In this document: positions 17,551 through 26,818 of the stretch, piece after piece
Numbering within the stretch: the first letter of the stretch is position 1
How the letters are laid out: every line of letters begins with the position of its first letter
Assembly (NCBI RefSeq): GCF_019599045.1
Contig: NZ_CP080623.1
Location: forward strand, 2,192,501 to 2,256,500
DNA from: Roseovarius sp. SCSIO 43702
Lineage (GTDB): Bacteria > Pseudomonadota > Alphaproteobacteria > Rhodobacterales > Rhodobacteraceae
Length of the DNA stretch: 64,000 bases
Direction: 5' to 3'
Position numbers and translations under genes: made by a program
The notes under the pieces: model-generated
The model's input: the letters and a program-made list of their open reading frames with translations, nothing else
Told to the model about the DNA's origin: nothing
Databases searched by the model: none

Positions 17551-19038
17551 TCAATCGCCCTCGAACTGGTCGGCGACGAGCCGGTTGAGCGCCATCACGC
17601 CCCATCCCGAGGCGCCCTTGGGGCCGTGCGGCGGGTCGGACTTGACCGACGCCACACCCGCGATGTCGAGATGGATCCAGGGGCATCCTTCCTTGACGAA
17701 ACGCTGGAGGAACTGCGCCGCGGTGATCGAGCCCGCCGGCCGGCCGCCCACGTTCTTCATGTCGGCGATCTCGCTCTTGAGCATCTCGTCATAGGCTTCG
17801 CCCATGGGCATCCGCCACGCGCCTTCGCCCTCGGCCTCGGCGGCGCGCAGGAACTTGTTGCAAAGCGGATCGTCGTTCGAGAAGACGCCTGCCTTCTCGT
17901 GGCCGAGCCCGATGATGATCGCGCCGGTGAGCGTGGCGAGGTCGATCATGCCCGAAGGCTTGTAGGTCTCCTGCGCATACCACATCACGTCGGCGAGGAC
18001 GAGCCGGCCCTCGGCGTCGGTGTTGATCACTTCGACGGTGTCGCCCTTCATCGAGGTCACCACGTCGCCGGGGCGCGTGGCGGTGCCCGACGGCATGTTC
18101 TCGACGAGGCCCACGAGGCCCACGACGTTGGCCTTCGCCTTGCGCTTGGCGAGCGCGCGCATGGTGCCCGCGACGACGCCTGCGCCCCCCATGTCCATCG
18201 TCATGTCCTCCATCCCCGAGGCCGGTTTCAGGCTGATCCCGCCGGTGTCGAAGACGACCCCCTTGCCGACGAGAGCAAGCGGCGCATCGCCCTCGGTGCC
18301 GCCCATCCACTCCATCACGGCGATCTTCGACGGGCTGGCCGACCCCTGCCCCACCGACAGAAGGCAGCCCATGCCGAGCTTTTCCATCTCGGCCTCCTCG
18401 AGTATCTTCACCTTGAGGCCGAGGCTTTCCATCTCCTTGATACGGCGGGCGAACTCGGTGGTGGTGAGGTGATTGGCGGGCTCGCTCACGAGGTCGCGGG
18501 TCATGAACACGCCCTCGGCCACGGCCAGAAGCGGCGCGGCTGTCTCGCGCGTGGCGTCGGGATCGGACACGGCGACCGTCACCTCGCCCGGTTCATCGGT
18601 CTTGGGCTTGCTCTTGCGCGCCTCGAACTCGTAGGCGCGCAGCACGATGCCCTGTGCCAGGTCGGCCGGGCGGCGCAGCTGCGAGGCGAGCACGAGCACC
18701 GGATCGCGTTCCTTGAGCTTGCCCAGTGCGACGCCGGCCTTGCGCGCGGTGAGCGCGTCGGCATTGCGTTCGAGACAGACCACGTCCAGCGCCTTGGCCT
18801 CGAGCCCGCCGGGCCAGGCAAGCGTCTTGACCTCGCCTTCCTTCATGTCCTTGAGCGCCCCCTCCTCGACCATGCGGGCGAGCGCGCCCTTGGTCAGGCG
18901 GTTGACGCGGCGCGCGGGCTTGTCGAGCTTGCCGTCGGGGGTCACGAACACGGCGACGCGCCCCTTGGCCCCGGCGATGGCGTCGAGATCGAGATCGGTG
19001 AAGCGAACGGGCGCGAGGGGCGTGGCGGGCGTGGTCAT
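17551..19038 (-). CDS. pepA: leucyl aminopeptidase (M17)
   Basis: A cytosolic dinuclear-zinc aminopeptidase, 495 residues. The N-terminal macro-like domain is followed by the M17 catalytic domain with GKGVVFDTGGISLKP (Lys and Asp ligands), MTMDMGGAG and the signature NTDAEGRLVLAD. All metal-ligand motifs look intact. In some bacteria PepA also binds DNA as a Xer accessory factor, which may be relevant with xerD nearby but is not shown here. GGAGAG precedes the ATG. It diverges from lptF across 164 bp in which I see no clear promoter match. Confidence 0.96.
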   Translation of the reverse strand: MTTPATPLAPVRFTDLDLDAIAGAKGRVAVFVTPDGKLDKPARRVNRLTKGALARMVEEGALKDMKEGEVKTLAWPGGLEAKALDVVCLERNADALTARKAGVALGKLKERDPVLVLASQLRRPADLAQGIVLRAYEFEARKSKPKTDEPGEVTVAVSDPDATRETAAPLLAVAEGVFMTRDLVSEPANHLTTTEFARRIKEMESLGLKVKILEEAEMEKLGMGCLLSVGQGSASPSKIAVMEWMGGTEGDAPLALVGKGVVFDTGGISLKPASGMEDMTMDMGGAGVVAGTMRALAKRKAKANVVGLVGLVENMPSGTATRPGDVVTSMKGDTVEVINTDAEGRLVLADVMWYAQETYKPSGMIDLATLTGAIIIGLGHEKAGVFSNDDPLCNKFLRAAEAEGEGAWRMPMGEAYDEMLKSEIADMKNVGGRPAGSITAAQFLQRFVKEGCPWIHLDIAGVASVKSDPPHGPKGASGWGVMALNRLVADQFEGD

Positions 19039-19202
19039 TCAGGCTCTCCTTCCAGATGTCGGCCAAGAGGTAACGCCGTGCGCGGCGATTGGCCAGAGCG
19101 CGCGGTCATGCCCAGCCGTGACCGGCGGCGGATTTGGAGTTTTCCCCGGCCGCGATCTGGTCTAGTTTCGCCGCAGACAGAGCGTGTCCGGGGGGAAGCA
19201 GA

Positions 19203-20345
19203 GTGGCCAGATTCGACAGATACATGCTGTCGCAATTGCTGGTGCTGTTCGGCTTCTTCGCGCTGGTGCTCGTCTCGATCTTCTGGATCAACAAGGCCGT
19301 GCGCATGTTCGACCGGCTGATCAGCGACGGTCAATCGGCCTTCGTCTTTCTCGAACTCACCGCCCTGACCCTGCCGGGCGTCATCGCCGTCGTCCTGCCG
19401 ATCGCGGGTTTCGCGGGCGCCGTCTACGTCACCAACCGGCTCAGCACCGAGAGCGAGCTGACCGTCATGCAGGCCACCGGTTATTCCCCCTGGCGGCTGG
19501 CGCGGCCGGTGTTGTTCTACGGCCTGATCGTGGGCGCGATGATGTCGCTCCTGTCACACCTGCTGGTGCCGGTGAGCCTGCACCAACTCGAGATGCGGCG
19601 CATCGAGGTGTCGCGCAACGTCACCGCGAAGCTGCTGACCGAGGGGGAATTCCTGCATCCCGCCTCGGGTGTCACCTTTTACATCCGCGAGATCACGCCG
19701 GAGGGCGAGTTGCGGGACGTGTTCCTGTCGGACCGACGCGATCCCGATGCGCCGGTGACCTACACGTCGAAATCCGCCTATCTCGTGCAGGAGGGCGGCG
19801 GCACGAAGCTCGTGATGGTGCGCGGGCTGGCGCAGACGCTCAGGACCAACGGCAACCGCCTTTTCACGACGTTCTTCGACGATTTCTCTTATGATATCAG
19901 CAGCCTGGTGTCGCGCGACGTCATCGAGCTCACGCGTGTCAACTTCCAGCTCACCCCGGCGCTCATCGCCGCGCCCGAGGCCGTCGCGGAGACGGCAGGC
20001 ATCAGCAAGGGCGCGGTGATGATCGAGCTTCACAACCGGTTCGCGCAGCCGATCCTCTGCGTGGTGGCCGCGCTCATCGGGTTCGCGACACTCCTTCTGG
20101 GCAATTACAGCCGCTTCGGCGTCTGGCGCCAGATCCTTCTGGCCTTCGTGCTGCTGGTGGGCGTGAAACTGGTCGAAAGCGCGGTGGCGGCCCCGGTCCT
20201 TGGCAATGCCGCGCTCTGGCCGATCCTCTATGCGCCGAGCGTCGTCGGCTTCGCCATCGTCGGCGCGCTCCTGTGGCTCGCGGGACGCCCCGGCCTTCTG
20301 GGCAGGCTCGTCCGCTTCCCCCGGTTGCGGGAGCGGACGGCATGA
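19203..20345 (+). CDS. lptF: LPS export ABC transporter permease LptF
   Basis: One of two inner-membrane permeases of the LptB2FG complex that extracts lipopolysaccharide. The 380-residue protein starts FDRYMLSQLLVLFGFF and has the YjgP/YjgQ layout: three N-terminal membrane helices, a periplasmic jellyroll-like domain (about 130-265), and three C-terminal helices. The start is a GTG at 19203 following GGGGGAA; the longer ORF from 19134 lacks support. lptG follows with a 4-bp ATGA overlap, matching the obligate heterodimer. Confidence 0.94.
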   Translation: MARFDRYMLSQLLVLFGFFALVLVSIFWINKAVRMFDRLISDGQSAFVFLELTALTLPGVIAVVLPIAGFAGAVYVTNRLSTESELTVMQATGYSPWRLARPVLFYGLIVGAMMSLLSHLLVPVSLHQLEMRRIEVSRNVTAKLLTEGEFLHPASGVTFYIREITPEGELRDVFLSDRRDPDAPVTYTSKSAYLVQEGGGTKLVMVRGLAQTLRTNGNRLFTTFFDDFSYDISSLVSRDVIELTRVNFQLTPALIAAPEAVAETAGISKGAVMIELHNRFAQPILCVVAALIGFATLLLGNYSRFGVWRQILLAFVLLVGVKLVESAVAAPVLGNAALWPILYAPSVVGFAIVGALLWLAGRPGLLGRLVRFPRLRERTA

Positions 20346-21433
20346 TCCTGCATCTTTATTTCGCGCGGAAATTCCTCTGGACGTTTCTCGGCCTCGCGCT
20401 GACCTTCGCGGTGCTTCTGGGCCTCATCGACCTGGTGGACGAGGTGCAGGACAATCCCAACCTGCCCTTCGGCGAAGTGCTCGAGATCGTCCTTCTGAAC
20501 ATGCCGCACGCGAATTACGAGATCATGCCGCTGGTTCTCATACTGGCCTCCGTCGGGCTTTTCGTGCGCCTCGCGCGGTCGTCGGAGCTTGTGGTGGTGC
20601 GCGCGGCGGGGCGCTCGGCGCTGGCCGGCCTGGCCGGTCCGGCGACGGTGGCCGCGCTGATCGGCGTGCTGGCGATCACGATGTTCAACCCGATCGTCGC
20701 CGCCTCATCGAAACGCTACAGCGATCTCAACAACCGCATCGCGGGGGTGGGCGAGAACGTGCTTGCCATCTCGGCCGAGGGATTGTGGCTGCGCCAGGGA
20801 ACGGCCGCCGGACAGACGGTCATCCATGCCGCGAGCGCGAGCCCCGATCTCAGCGTGCTCTACGACGCGACCTTCATAGGTTTCAGCCCCGCGGGCGACC
20901 CGGCCTCGCGGGTGACGGCCGCCACCGCCGAGCTTGGCGCGGGAGAGTGGACGCTTCGCGACGCGAAATACTGGGACCTCACGACCGGGTCGAACCCCGA
21001 GGCGGGCGCGCGGTTCGAAGCGGAAATGACGATGCCCGCATCGCTCACCCGCGAACGGATCGTCGAGAGTTTCGGCAAGCCGGAGTTCATCCCGATCTGG
21101 GATCTGCCGCGTTTCATCGCGCAGCTCGAGACCGCCGGGTTCTCGGCGCGCCGCTATGCCGTCTGGTTCCAGATGGAGCTTGCCCAGCCGCTGTTTCTCA
21201 TCGCGCTGGTGGTGATCGGGGCGGCATTCACGATGCGCCACGCGCGGCTGGCCAATACGGGCACGTCGGTGCTGGCCGCGGTGATGCTGGGCTTCGGCCT
21301 GCACTACATCCGGAACTTCGCGCAGGTGCTGGGGGAAAACGGGCAGATCCCCGTGGCGCTTGCCGCCTGGGCACCGCCGGTGGCGTCGCTTCTGCTTGCC
21401 TTCGGCATCTTCCTGCAGCGAGAAGACGCGTGA
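20342..21433 (+). CDS. lptG: LPS export ABC transporter permease LptG
   Basis: Partner permease of LptF in LPS extraction, 363 residues with the same 3+3 membrane-helix pattern and a central periplasmic domain. It starts ILHLYFARKFLWTFLGLAL and ends in helices containing GFGLHYIRNFAQVLGENGQIP, a conserved LptG stretch. The start overlaps lptF (ATGA) and the stop overlaps the lptD GTG (GTGA), so lptF-lptG-lptD are translated as a chain. lptB is not in the window. Confidence 0.94.
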   Translation: MILHLYFARKFLWTFLGLALTFAVLLGLIDLVDEVQDNPNLPFGEVLEIVLLNMPHANYEIMPLVLILASVGLFVRLARSSELVVVRAAGRSALAGLAGPATVAALIGVLAITMFNPIVAASSKRYSDLNNRIAGVGENVLAISAEGLWLRQGTAAGQTVIHAASASPDLSVLYDATFIGFSPAGDPASRVTAATAELGAGEWTLRDAKYWDLTTGSNPEAGARFEAEMTMPASLTRERIVESFGKPEFIPIWDLPRFIAQLETAGFSARRYAVWFQMELAQPLFLIALVVIGAAFTMRHARLANTGTSVLAAVMLGFGLHYIRNFAQVLGENGQIPVALAAWAPPVASLLLAFGIFLQREDA

Positions 21434-23625
21434 GGGCGGTGCGCGCGATATGGGCCGCTCTTCTGGGCCTTGCCCTGGGGATGGGGCCGGTGTCGCCTCT
21501 CGCCGCGCAGAGCGCGGATGCGGATCCGGCGGTTCTCGTGGCCGATGACGTGACCATAACCTCGGATCGCCGGTTGGTCGCGAGCGGCAATGTCGAGGCG
21601 CTCTATGACGGGCGGCGCCTGACGGCGCGGTCGGTGACCTATGACCGCACGACCGAACGCCTCGTCATCGAGGGGCCGATCACGCTTTCGGATGGCGATT
21701 ATACGACCGTTCTGGCCGATGCGGCAGAACTTGACCGGGACCTGCAGAACGGCATCCTGCGCGGCGCTCGGGTGGTGATGGACGACCAGCTTCAGATGGC
21801 GGCGGTTCAGGCCAACACGGTCAACGGTCGCTACACGCAGCTTTACAAGGCCGCGGTCACGTCCTGCCAGGTGTGCCACGACGGCGGGCTCCCGCTTTGG
21901 CAGATCCGGGCACGGCGGGTGATCCATGACCGCGAGGAGCGGCAGATCTACCTCGATGACGCGCAGTTTCGCGTGCTCGACACACCGATCATGTATATCC
22001 CGCGCCTGCGCCTGCCCGACCCCACGCTCGAGCGGGCGACGGGCTTCCTCGTGCCGTCGCTCAAGAATTCGACGCTCCTGGGCTTCGGGGCGAAGATACC
22101 CTATTTCGTGCGGCTGGGTGACGACAAGGACATCACCTTCACCCCCTACATCTCGACCGAGACGCGCACCCTCGAATGGCGCTACCGGCAGGCGTTCCGC
22201 AATGGCGGGATCGAGTTCGAGGGCGCGCTGTCGAAGGACGATATCGGGCGGCCGCGGTCCTTCCGCAACTACGTCGCGGGTGCCGGTGCCTTCGCGCTCA
22301 AGCGCGATTTCGTGCTGCGCTTCGACGTGGAACTGGTGAACGACGACACCTACTTGGTGGATTACGACTATTCCGGCAAGGACCGGCTCGACAGCGAAAT
22401 ATCGGTCGAGCGCGTGCGCCGCGACGAATGGGTGCACGCGGCGCTCACGCATTTCCGCTCGCTCCGCGCGGGCGAGGCGGACAGCACCCTGCCGACCGTG
22501 GTGGGCAACGCCGACTACGAGCGGCGCGTCTTTCCCGCGCGGATCGGGGGCGAGTTGCGCTTTGCCGCGGCGCTGCACAGCCATTACCGCAGTTCCGACG
22601 ACACGACCGACGGGCCGGATCTCGACATCTATGCCGACGGGCGCGATGTCACGCGGCTCACGGGCAGCGCCGACTGGCTTCGGACCTGGACGCTGATGGG
22701 TGGCGTCCGGTCGAGCGTTCAGACCGGCCTTGCCTTCGATGCGACGCGCGTGCACCAGGCCGGCACGACGAGCGCCTCGCAGGCGGCCGAGCTTACGCCG
22801 AGCGCCGCCGTCACGCTCCGCTGGCCCTGGGCGCGGCGCAGTGCGGGGAGCGGTGTGACGAACGTGATCGAGCCTGTCATGCAGCTTGCCTGGGTGGGCG
22901 GAAGCGACCCGGATATTCCGAACGACGAAAGCACGCGCGTGGAGTTCGACGAGGGCAACCTCCTGTCGCTGTCGCGCTTTCCCGAAACCGACCGCCGGGA
23001 GCGCGGCGTGATCGCCGCCTACGGGCTTTCTTGGGCACGGATCAATCCCAACGGCCTGCAGACCCGGCTGAGTGTCGGGCAGGTCTGGCGCGACGCGCGG
23101 CAGCTCGAGCGCACCGGCGCGTCGAGCTTCTCCGACACCTCGGGGCAACAGGGGCATTACTCGGACGTGCTGGTCGCCGCGCAGGTCGCCACGCAAAACG
23201 GCCTCAGCCTCACGGCACGGGGTCTTTTCGACGACCAGTTCGATACCACCAAGGCCGAACTGCGCGGCACCTGGCAGAACGCGCGCACCGACCTGAGCGC
23301 CACCTATGTCTGGCTGGGCCGCGATCCGGCCGAGAATCGGCCCGGCACCATTTCGGAATGGGCGTTCGACGCCTCCTACCGGCTGTCGCGGCATTGGACC
23401 GGAAGCGCCGAGTGGCGCTATGACGTGGCCAGCGACGAGAGCGTCAAGGGCGGTGTCGGCCTGACCTATACGAATGAATGCGTGGATATTTCGCTTAAGG
23501 CCTCGCGCCGCTTCACCTCTTCCACTATCCTGACGCCGTCGACGGACATCAGCCTGACCGTCGGCCTGCGCGGATTTGCCACCCGGACCGCCGACAAGAG
23601 CTATGTCCGGACATGCAGGAAATGA
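21430..23625 (+). CDS. lptD: LPS-assembly protein LptD
   Basis: Outer-membrane beta-barrel that inserts LPS into the outer leaflet. The 731-residue precursor has a signal peptide (to about residue 27, AAQ), an OstA/LptA-like N-terminal domain (about 35-150) and a long barrel. Cysteines at 146 and 149 (SCQVC) and at 684 and 729 could form the disulfides needed for LptD maturation, though spacing differs from E. coli, where the N-terminal pair is farther apart. The GTG at 21430 overlaps the lptG stop. The ORF extending back into lptG is a shadow. Its partner lptE is not seen. Confidence 0.93.
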   Translation: MRAVRAIWAALLGLALGMGPVSPLAAQSADADPAVLVADDVTITSDRRLVASGNVEALYDGRRLTARSVTYDRTTERLVIEGPITLSDGDYTTVLADAAELDRDLQNGILRGARVVMDDQLQMAAVQANTVNGRYTQLYKAAVTSCQVCHDGGLPLWQIRARRVIHDREERQIYLDDAQFRVLDTPIMYIPRLRLPDPTLERATGFLVPSLKNSTLLGFGAKIPYFVRLGDDKDITFTPYISTETRTLEWRYRQAFRNGGIEFEGALSKDDIGRPRSFRNYVAGAGAFALKRDFVLRFDVELVNDDTYLVDYDYSGKDRLDSEISVERVRRDEWVHAALTHFRSLRAGEADSTLPTVVGNADYERRVFPARIGGELRFAAALHSHYRSSDDTTDGPDLDIYADGRDVTRLTGSADWLRTWTLMGGVRSSVQTGLAFDATRVHQAGTTSASQAAELTPSAAVTLRWPWARRSAGSGVTNVIEPVMQLAWVGGSDPDIPNDESTRVEFDEGNLLSLSRFPETDRRERGVIAAYGLSWARINPNGLQTRLSVGQVWRDARQLERTGASSFSDTSGQQGHYSDVLVAAQVATQNGLSLTARGLFDDQFDTTKAELRGTWQNARTDLSATYVWLGRDPAENRPGTISEWAFDASYRLSRHWTGSAEWRYDVASDESVKGGVGLTYTNECVDISLKASRRFTSSTILTPSTDISLTVGLRGFATRTADKSYVRTCRK

Positions 23626-23651
23626 CCGAAACGAGCAGGACGAGACCGAGC

Positions 23652-24962
23652 ATGAAGACGAAGTTTTGCATCACGACCCTTTGCAAGAGCGCCGCGCTGG
23701 CGCTCGCCCTTTTCGCGACGCAGGTGCCCGAGCGCGCCGCGGCGCAATCGCTTTTCGAAGCGGTGATCACCGTCAACGATGCACCCATCACGCGGTTCGA
23801 ACTCGAGCAGCGCACGCGCATGCTCCAGTTGCTTCGCGCGCCGGGGGATCCCCGCAAGCTCGCGCGGGAGCAGTTGATCGAGGACCGGCTCAAGCTCCAG
23901 GCCGCGCGGCGCGACGGTATCGAGGTCTCCGAGGAGGAGGTGCAGGCGGGTATGGACCGCTTCGCCTCGCAGGGTGGTCTGACGGGTGAGGAACTCGCGC
24001 AGCGGTTCGAGGGCGCCGGTGTCTCGGAGGAATCCTTCCGCGCCTTCATCCGGGCGGGCGTCACCTGGGCCGAGCTGACCCGTGCCAAGTTCGGACCGCG
24101 CGTGTCCGTCACCGAGGAAGACATCGACCGCGCGCGCGAGGCGATCGGTCGCGGGGGCGGGGTCGAGGTGCTGATGTCCGAGATCATCATCCCCTACACG
24201 CCGCAAACGCAGGAGCAGGTCGAGGAGACCGCCCGGCGGATCGCCGAAGTGACGAGCGAAAGTGCCTTCTCGGCCGAGGCGCGCCGGTATTCCGCGACAC
24301 GCACGAAGGGCAATGGCGGGCGCCTGCCCTGGACCCCGATCAGCGATCTGCCCCCGGCGCTGCAAGGCATCGTGCTGAGCCTCGCGCCCGGTGACGTGAC
24401 CGATCCCCTGCCCCTCGAGGGGGCGATCGCGCTTTTCCAGTTGCGCGACATTCGCGAGACCGAGGTGCCCGAGCCGACCTACGCCGCGATCGAATATGCC
24501 GCCTATTACATCGCCGGCGGCCGGAGCAAGGCGGCGATCGCCCGTGCCCAGCGGATCGAGGCCGATACCGATACCTGCGACGATCTTTACGGCATCGCCC
24601 AGGGCCAGCCCGAAAGCGTTCTGGAGCGCGGCTCGAAAGCGCCGGGGGAGATTCCGCAGGATATCGCCTATGAGCTGTCGAAGCTCGATCCCGGCGAGGT
24701 GTCCTATGCGCTGACCCGCGCCAATGGCGAGACCCTCGTGCTCCTGATGCTCTGCGGCCGGTCCGAGACCATCGAGGATGAAGAGCCGGTTGTCACCGCC
24801 GAGGACGAGACGACTGCCGACAGCGAGGCGGGCGAGCAACAGGCGCTGAGCCTGTCGGAGACCGAGCGCCTGTCGCGCCAGATCGGCGACCAGCGCCTCA
24901 ATTCCTATGCGCAAGGCTATCTCGCCGAACTCAAGGCGGATGCCCGGATCGTCGAGAAGTGA
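23652..24962 (+). CDS. surA: periplasmic SurA-like chaperone / peptidyl-prolyl isomerase
   Basis: Helps outer-membrane proteins, notably LptD, reach the Bam complex. 436 residues with a signal peptide (to about residue 31), a SurA N-terminal domain starting FEAVITVNDAPITRFELEQRTRML, and one parvulin-like segment (about 175-270, MSEIIIPYTPQTQEQV). E. coli SurA has two parvulin domains; here I see one, and it looks divergent, so isomerase activity is doubtful. The ATG at 23652 gives a clean signal peptide; an ATG at 23622 overlapping the lptD stop as ATGA is an alternative. The pdxA GTG overlaps its stop. Confidence 0.85.
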   Translation: MKTKFCITTLCKSAALALALFATQVPERAAAQSLFEAVITVNDAPITRFELEQRTRMLQLLRAPGDPRKLAREQLIEDRLKLQAARRDGIEVSEEEVQAGMDRFASQGGLTGEELAQRFEGAGVSEESFRAFIRAGVTWAELTRAKFGPRVSVTEEDIDRAREAIGRGGGVEVLMSEIIIPYTPQTQEQVEETARRIAEVTSESAFSAEARRYSATRTKGNGGRLPWTPISDLPPALQGIVLSLAPGDVTDPLPLEGAIALFQLRDIRETEVPEPTYAAIEYAAYYIAGGRSKAAIARAQRIEADTDTCDDLYGIAQGQPESVLERGSKAPGEIPQDIAYELSKLDPGEVSYALTRANGETLVLLMLCGRSETIEDEEPVVTAEDETTADSEAGEQQALSLSETERLSRQIGDQRLNSYAQGYLAELKADARIVEK

Positions 24963-25927
24963 AGCCCGTCGCGCTCACCTCGGGTGAGCCGGCGGGGATC
25001 GGGCCGGAACTCGCCGCGAAGGCGTGGACCGTGCTGAGGGACCGCTTCGCCTTCTTCTGGATCGGCGATCCTTCGCACCTGCCGCGTGGCACGCGGGCGG
25101 TCGAGATCGCCGCGCCCGACGAGGCCGGCGCGGCGATGGAGCGCGGCCTGCCCGTGCTACCGCAGGAGTTCGACGGGCCGCTCACCCCCGGCACGCCGAA
25201 TCCGCGCCATGCCGCCTGCGTCGTCTCGGCCATCGAGACCGCCGTGCGGCTGGTCCGGGTCGGCGAGGCCTCGGCGCTCTGCACGGCACCCATCCACAAG
25301 AAAGCGCTTCAGGATGGCGCGGGTTTCGCATTTCCGGGTCACACGGAGTTCCTGTCGCATCTCGCGGGCGGCGCTCGCGCCGTGATGATGCTGGCGAGCG
25401 ATCAGTTGCGCGTGGTACCGGTGACGATCCACATGGCCCTGGCCAAGGTGCCCGGCGCACTCACCCCTGCCCTTCTGGACGAGACCATCCGCATCACCCA
25501 CGCGGCCCTCATCCGCGATTTCGGCCTGCCCGCCCCGCGTCTGGCGGTCGCGGGTCTCAACCCCCATGCCGGTGAAGGGGGAAACATGGGACGCGAGGAG
25601 ATCGAGATCATCGCGCCCGTGCTCGAGACGCTGCGCCGCGAAGGTATCGGGGTGACGGGGCCGATGTCGGCGGACACCATGTTCCATGCTGCCGCGCGGA
25701 CGGGCTATGACGCGGCGATCGCGATGTATCACGACCAGGCGCTCATCCCCATCAAGACGCTCGATTTCGATCGCGGGGTCAACGTGACGCTGGGCCTGCC
25801 CTTCATCCGCACGTCGCCGGATCACGGCACCGCGCTCGACATCGCGGGCCAGGGGATCGCGAACCCCACATCGACCGTGGAGGCCCTCATGATGGCGGCG
25901 CGGATGGCGGCGGCGCGCGCGGCATGA
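24959..25927 (+). CDS. pdxA: 4-hydroxythreonine-4-phosphate dehydrogenase
   Basis: NAD-dependent step of the DXP-dependent pyridoxal phosphate pathway. The 322-residue protein begins [20 protein letters not shown] and keeps the three metal-binding histidine motifs [15 protein letters not shown] and [11 protein letters not shown]. It starts with GTG overlapping the surA stop (GTGA) and ends overlapping rsmA (ATGA). The surA-pdxA-rsmA order is conserved in many proteobacteria. Length is typical. Confidence 0.96.
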   Translation: MKPVALTSGEPAGIGPELAAKAWTVLRDRFAFFWIGDPSHLPRGTRAVEIAAPDEAGAAMERGLPVLPQEFDGPLTPGTPNPRHAACVVSAIETAVRLVRVGEASALCTAPIHKKALQDGAGFAFPGHTEFLSHLAGGARAVMMLASDQLRVVPVTIHMALAKVPGALTPALLDETIRITHAALIRDFGLPAPRLAVAGLNPHAGEGGNMGREEIEIIAPVLETLRREGIGVTGPMSADTMFHAAARTGYDAAIAMYHDQALIPIKTLDFDRGVNVTLGLPFIRTSPDHGTALDIAGQGIANPTSTVEALMMAARMAAARAA

Positions 25928-26763
25928 GCGGGATCGACGCGCTTCCGCCGCTCAGGCAGGTGATCGCGGATCACGACCTTTCGGCGAAGAAGGCGCTTGG
26001 GCAGAACTTCCTGCTGGACCTGAACCTGACCGCCAAGATCGCGCGGCAGGCGGGCGACCTGAGCGGGGCCGACGTGCTCGAGATCGGTCCCGGCCCGGGG
26101 GGTCTGACCCGCGGCCTTCTGGCGGAGGGCGCGCGCCGCGTGCTGGCCGTGGAAAAGGATGCGCGGTGCCTGCCCGCGCTGGCCGAGATCGCCAAGGCCT
26201 ATCCCGGCCGGCTCGAGGTGGTGAACGCCGATGCGCTCAAGCTCGATCCGCTGGCGCATCTCTCGCCGCCCGTTCGCGTGGTCGCCAACCTGCCCTACAA
26301 CGTGGGCACCGAACTTCTCGTCCGCTGGCTCACCCCGGCGGAATGGCCGCCCTTCTGGCAGAGCCTGACGCTGATGTTCCAGCGCGAGGTGGCCGAGCGG
26401 ATCGTGGCGGTGCCCGGCTCGAAAGCCTACGGGCGGCTTGCGATCCTCGCACAGTGGCGGGCCGACGCGCGCATCGTGATGAGCCTGCCACCCGAGGCGT
26501 TCACCCCGCCGCCCAAGGTGTCGAGCGCGGTCGTGCACCTGACCGCCCTTCCCGCGCCGCGCTACCCGGCGGATGCAAAGGTGCTCGAGCGGGTGGTGGC
26601 GCAGGCCTTCAACCAGCGGCGCAAGATGCTGCGGGCCGCGCTGAAGGGGCTGGCGCCCGATATCGAGGACCGGTTGCGCGCGGTGGGGATCGACCCCACG
26701 CGCCGCGCCGAAACCGTGACGCTCGAGGAGTTCTGCGCGCTGGCGCGTGACATCGGCGGATGA
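25924..26763 (+). CDS. rsmA: 16S rRNA dimethyladenosine transferase (KsgA)
   Basis: Dimethylates A1518 and A1519 (E. coli numbering) of 16S rRNA late in 30S assembly. The 279-residue protein has [11 protein letters not shown] at the N terminus, the SAM-binding [15 protein letters not shown], and the catalytic NLPYNVGT, plus the C-terminal helical domain with [12 protein letters not shown]. It closes the lptF-to-rsmA chain, overlapping pdxA by 4 bp, and is followed by two hairpins before the convergent peptidase gene. Confidence 0.97.
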   Translation: MSGIDALPPLRQVIADHDLSAKKALGQNFLLDLNLTAKIARQAGDLSGADVLEIGPGPGGLTRGLLAEGARRVLAVEKDARCLPALAEIAKAYPGRLEVVNADALKLDPLAHLSPPVRVVANLPYNVGTELLVRWLTPAEWPPFWQSLTLMFQREVAERIVAVPGSKAYGRLAILAQWRADARIVMSLPPEAFTPPPKVSSAVVHLTALPAPRYPADAKVLERVVAQAFNQRRKMLRAALKGLAPDIEDRLRAVGIDPTRRAETVTLEEFCALARDIGG

Positions 26764-26772
26764 GAGAGCGAA

Positions 26773-26815
26773 GGCCCGGCGATAATCCGGGCCGGCAGGG
26801 CGCGACCCGTCGCGC
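26773..26815. terminator. two adjacent hairpins between convergent rsmA and peptidase gene
   Basis: GGCCCGG (26773-26779) pairs perfectly with CCGGGCC (26787-26793) across a 7-base loop, and GCGCGA (26800-26805) pairs with TCGCGC (26810-26815) across CCCG. Neither is followed by a U-tract on either strand, so they may terminate weakly, protect 3' ends, or work with Rho. Position between two stop codons supports a 3'-end role. Confidence 0.5.
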
Positions 26816-26818
26816 GCG

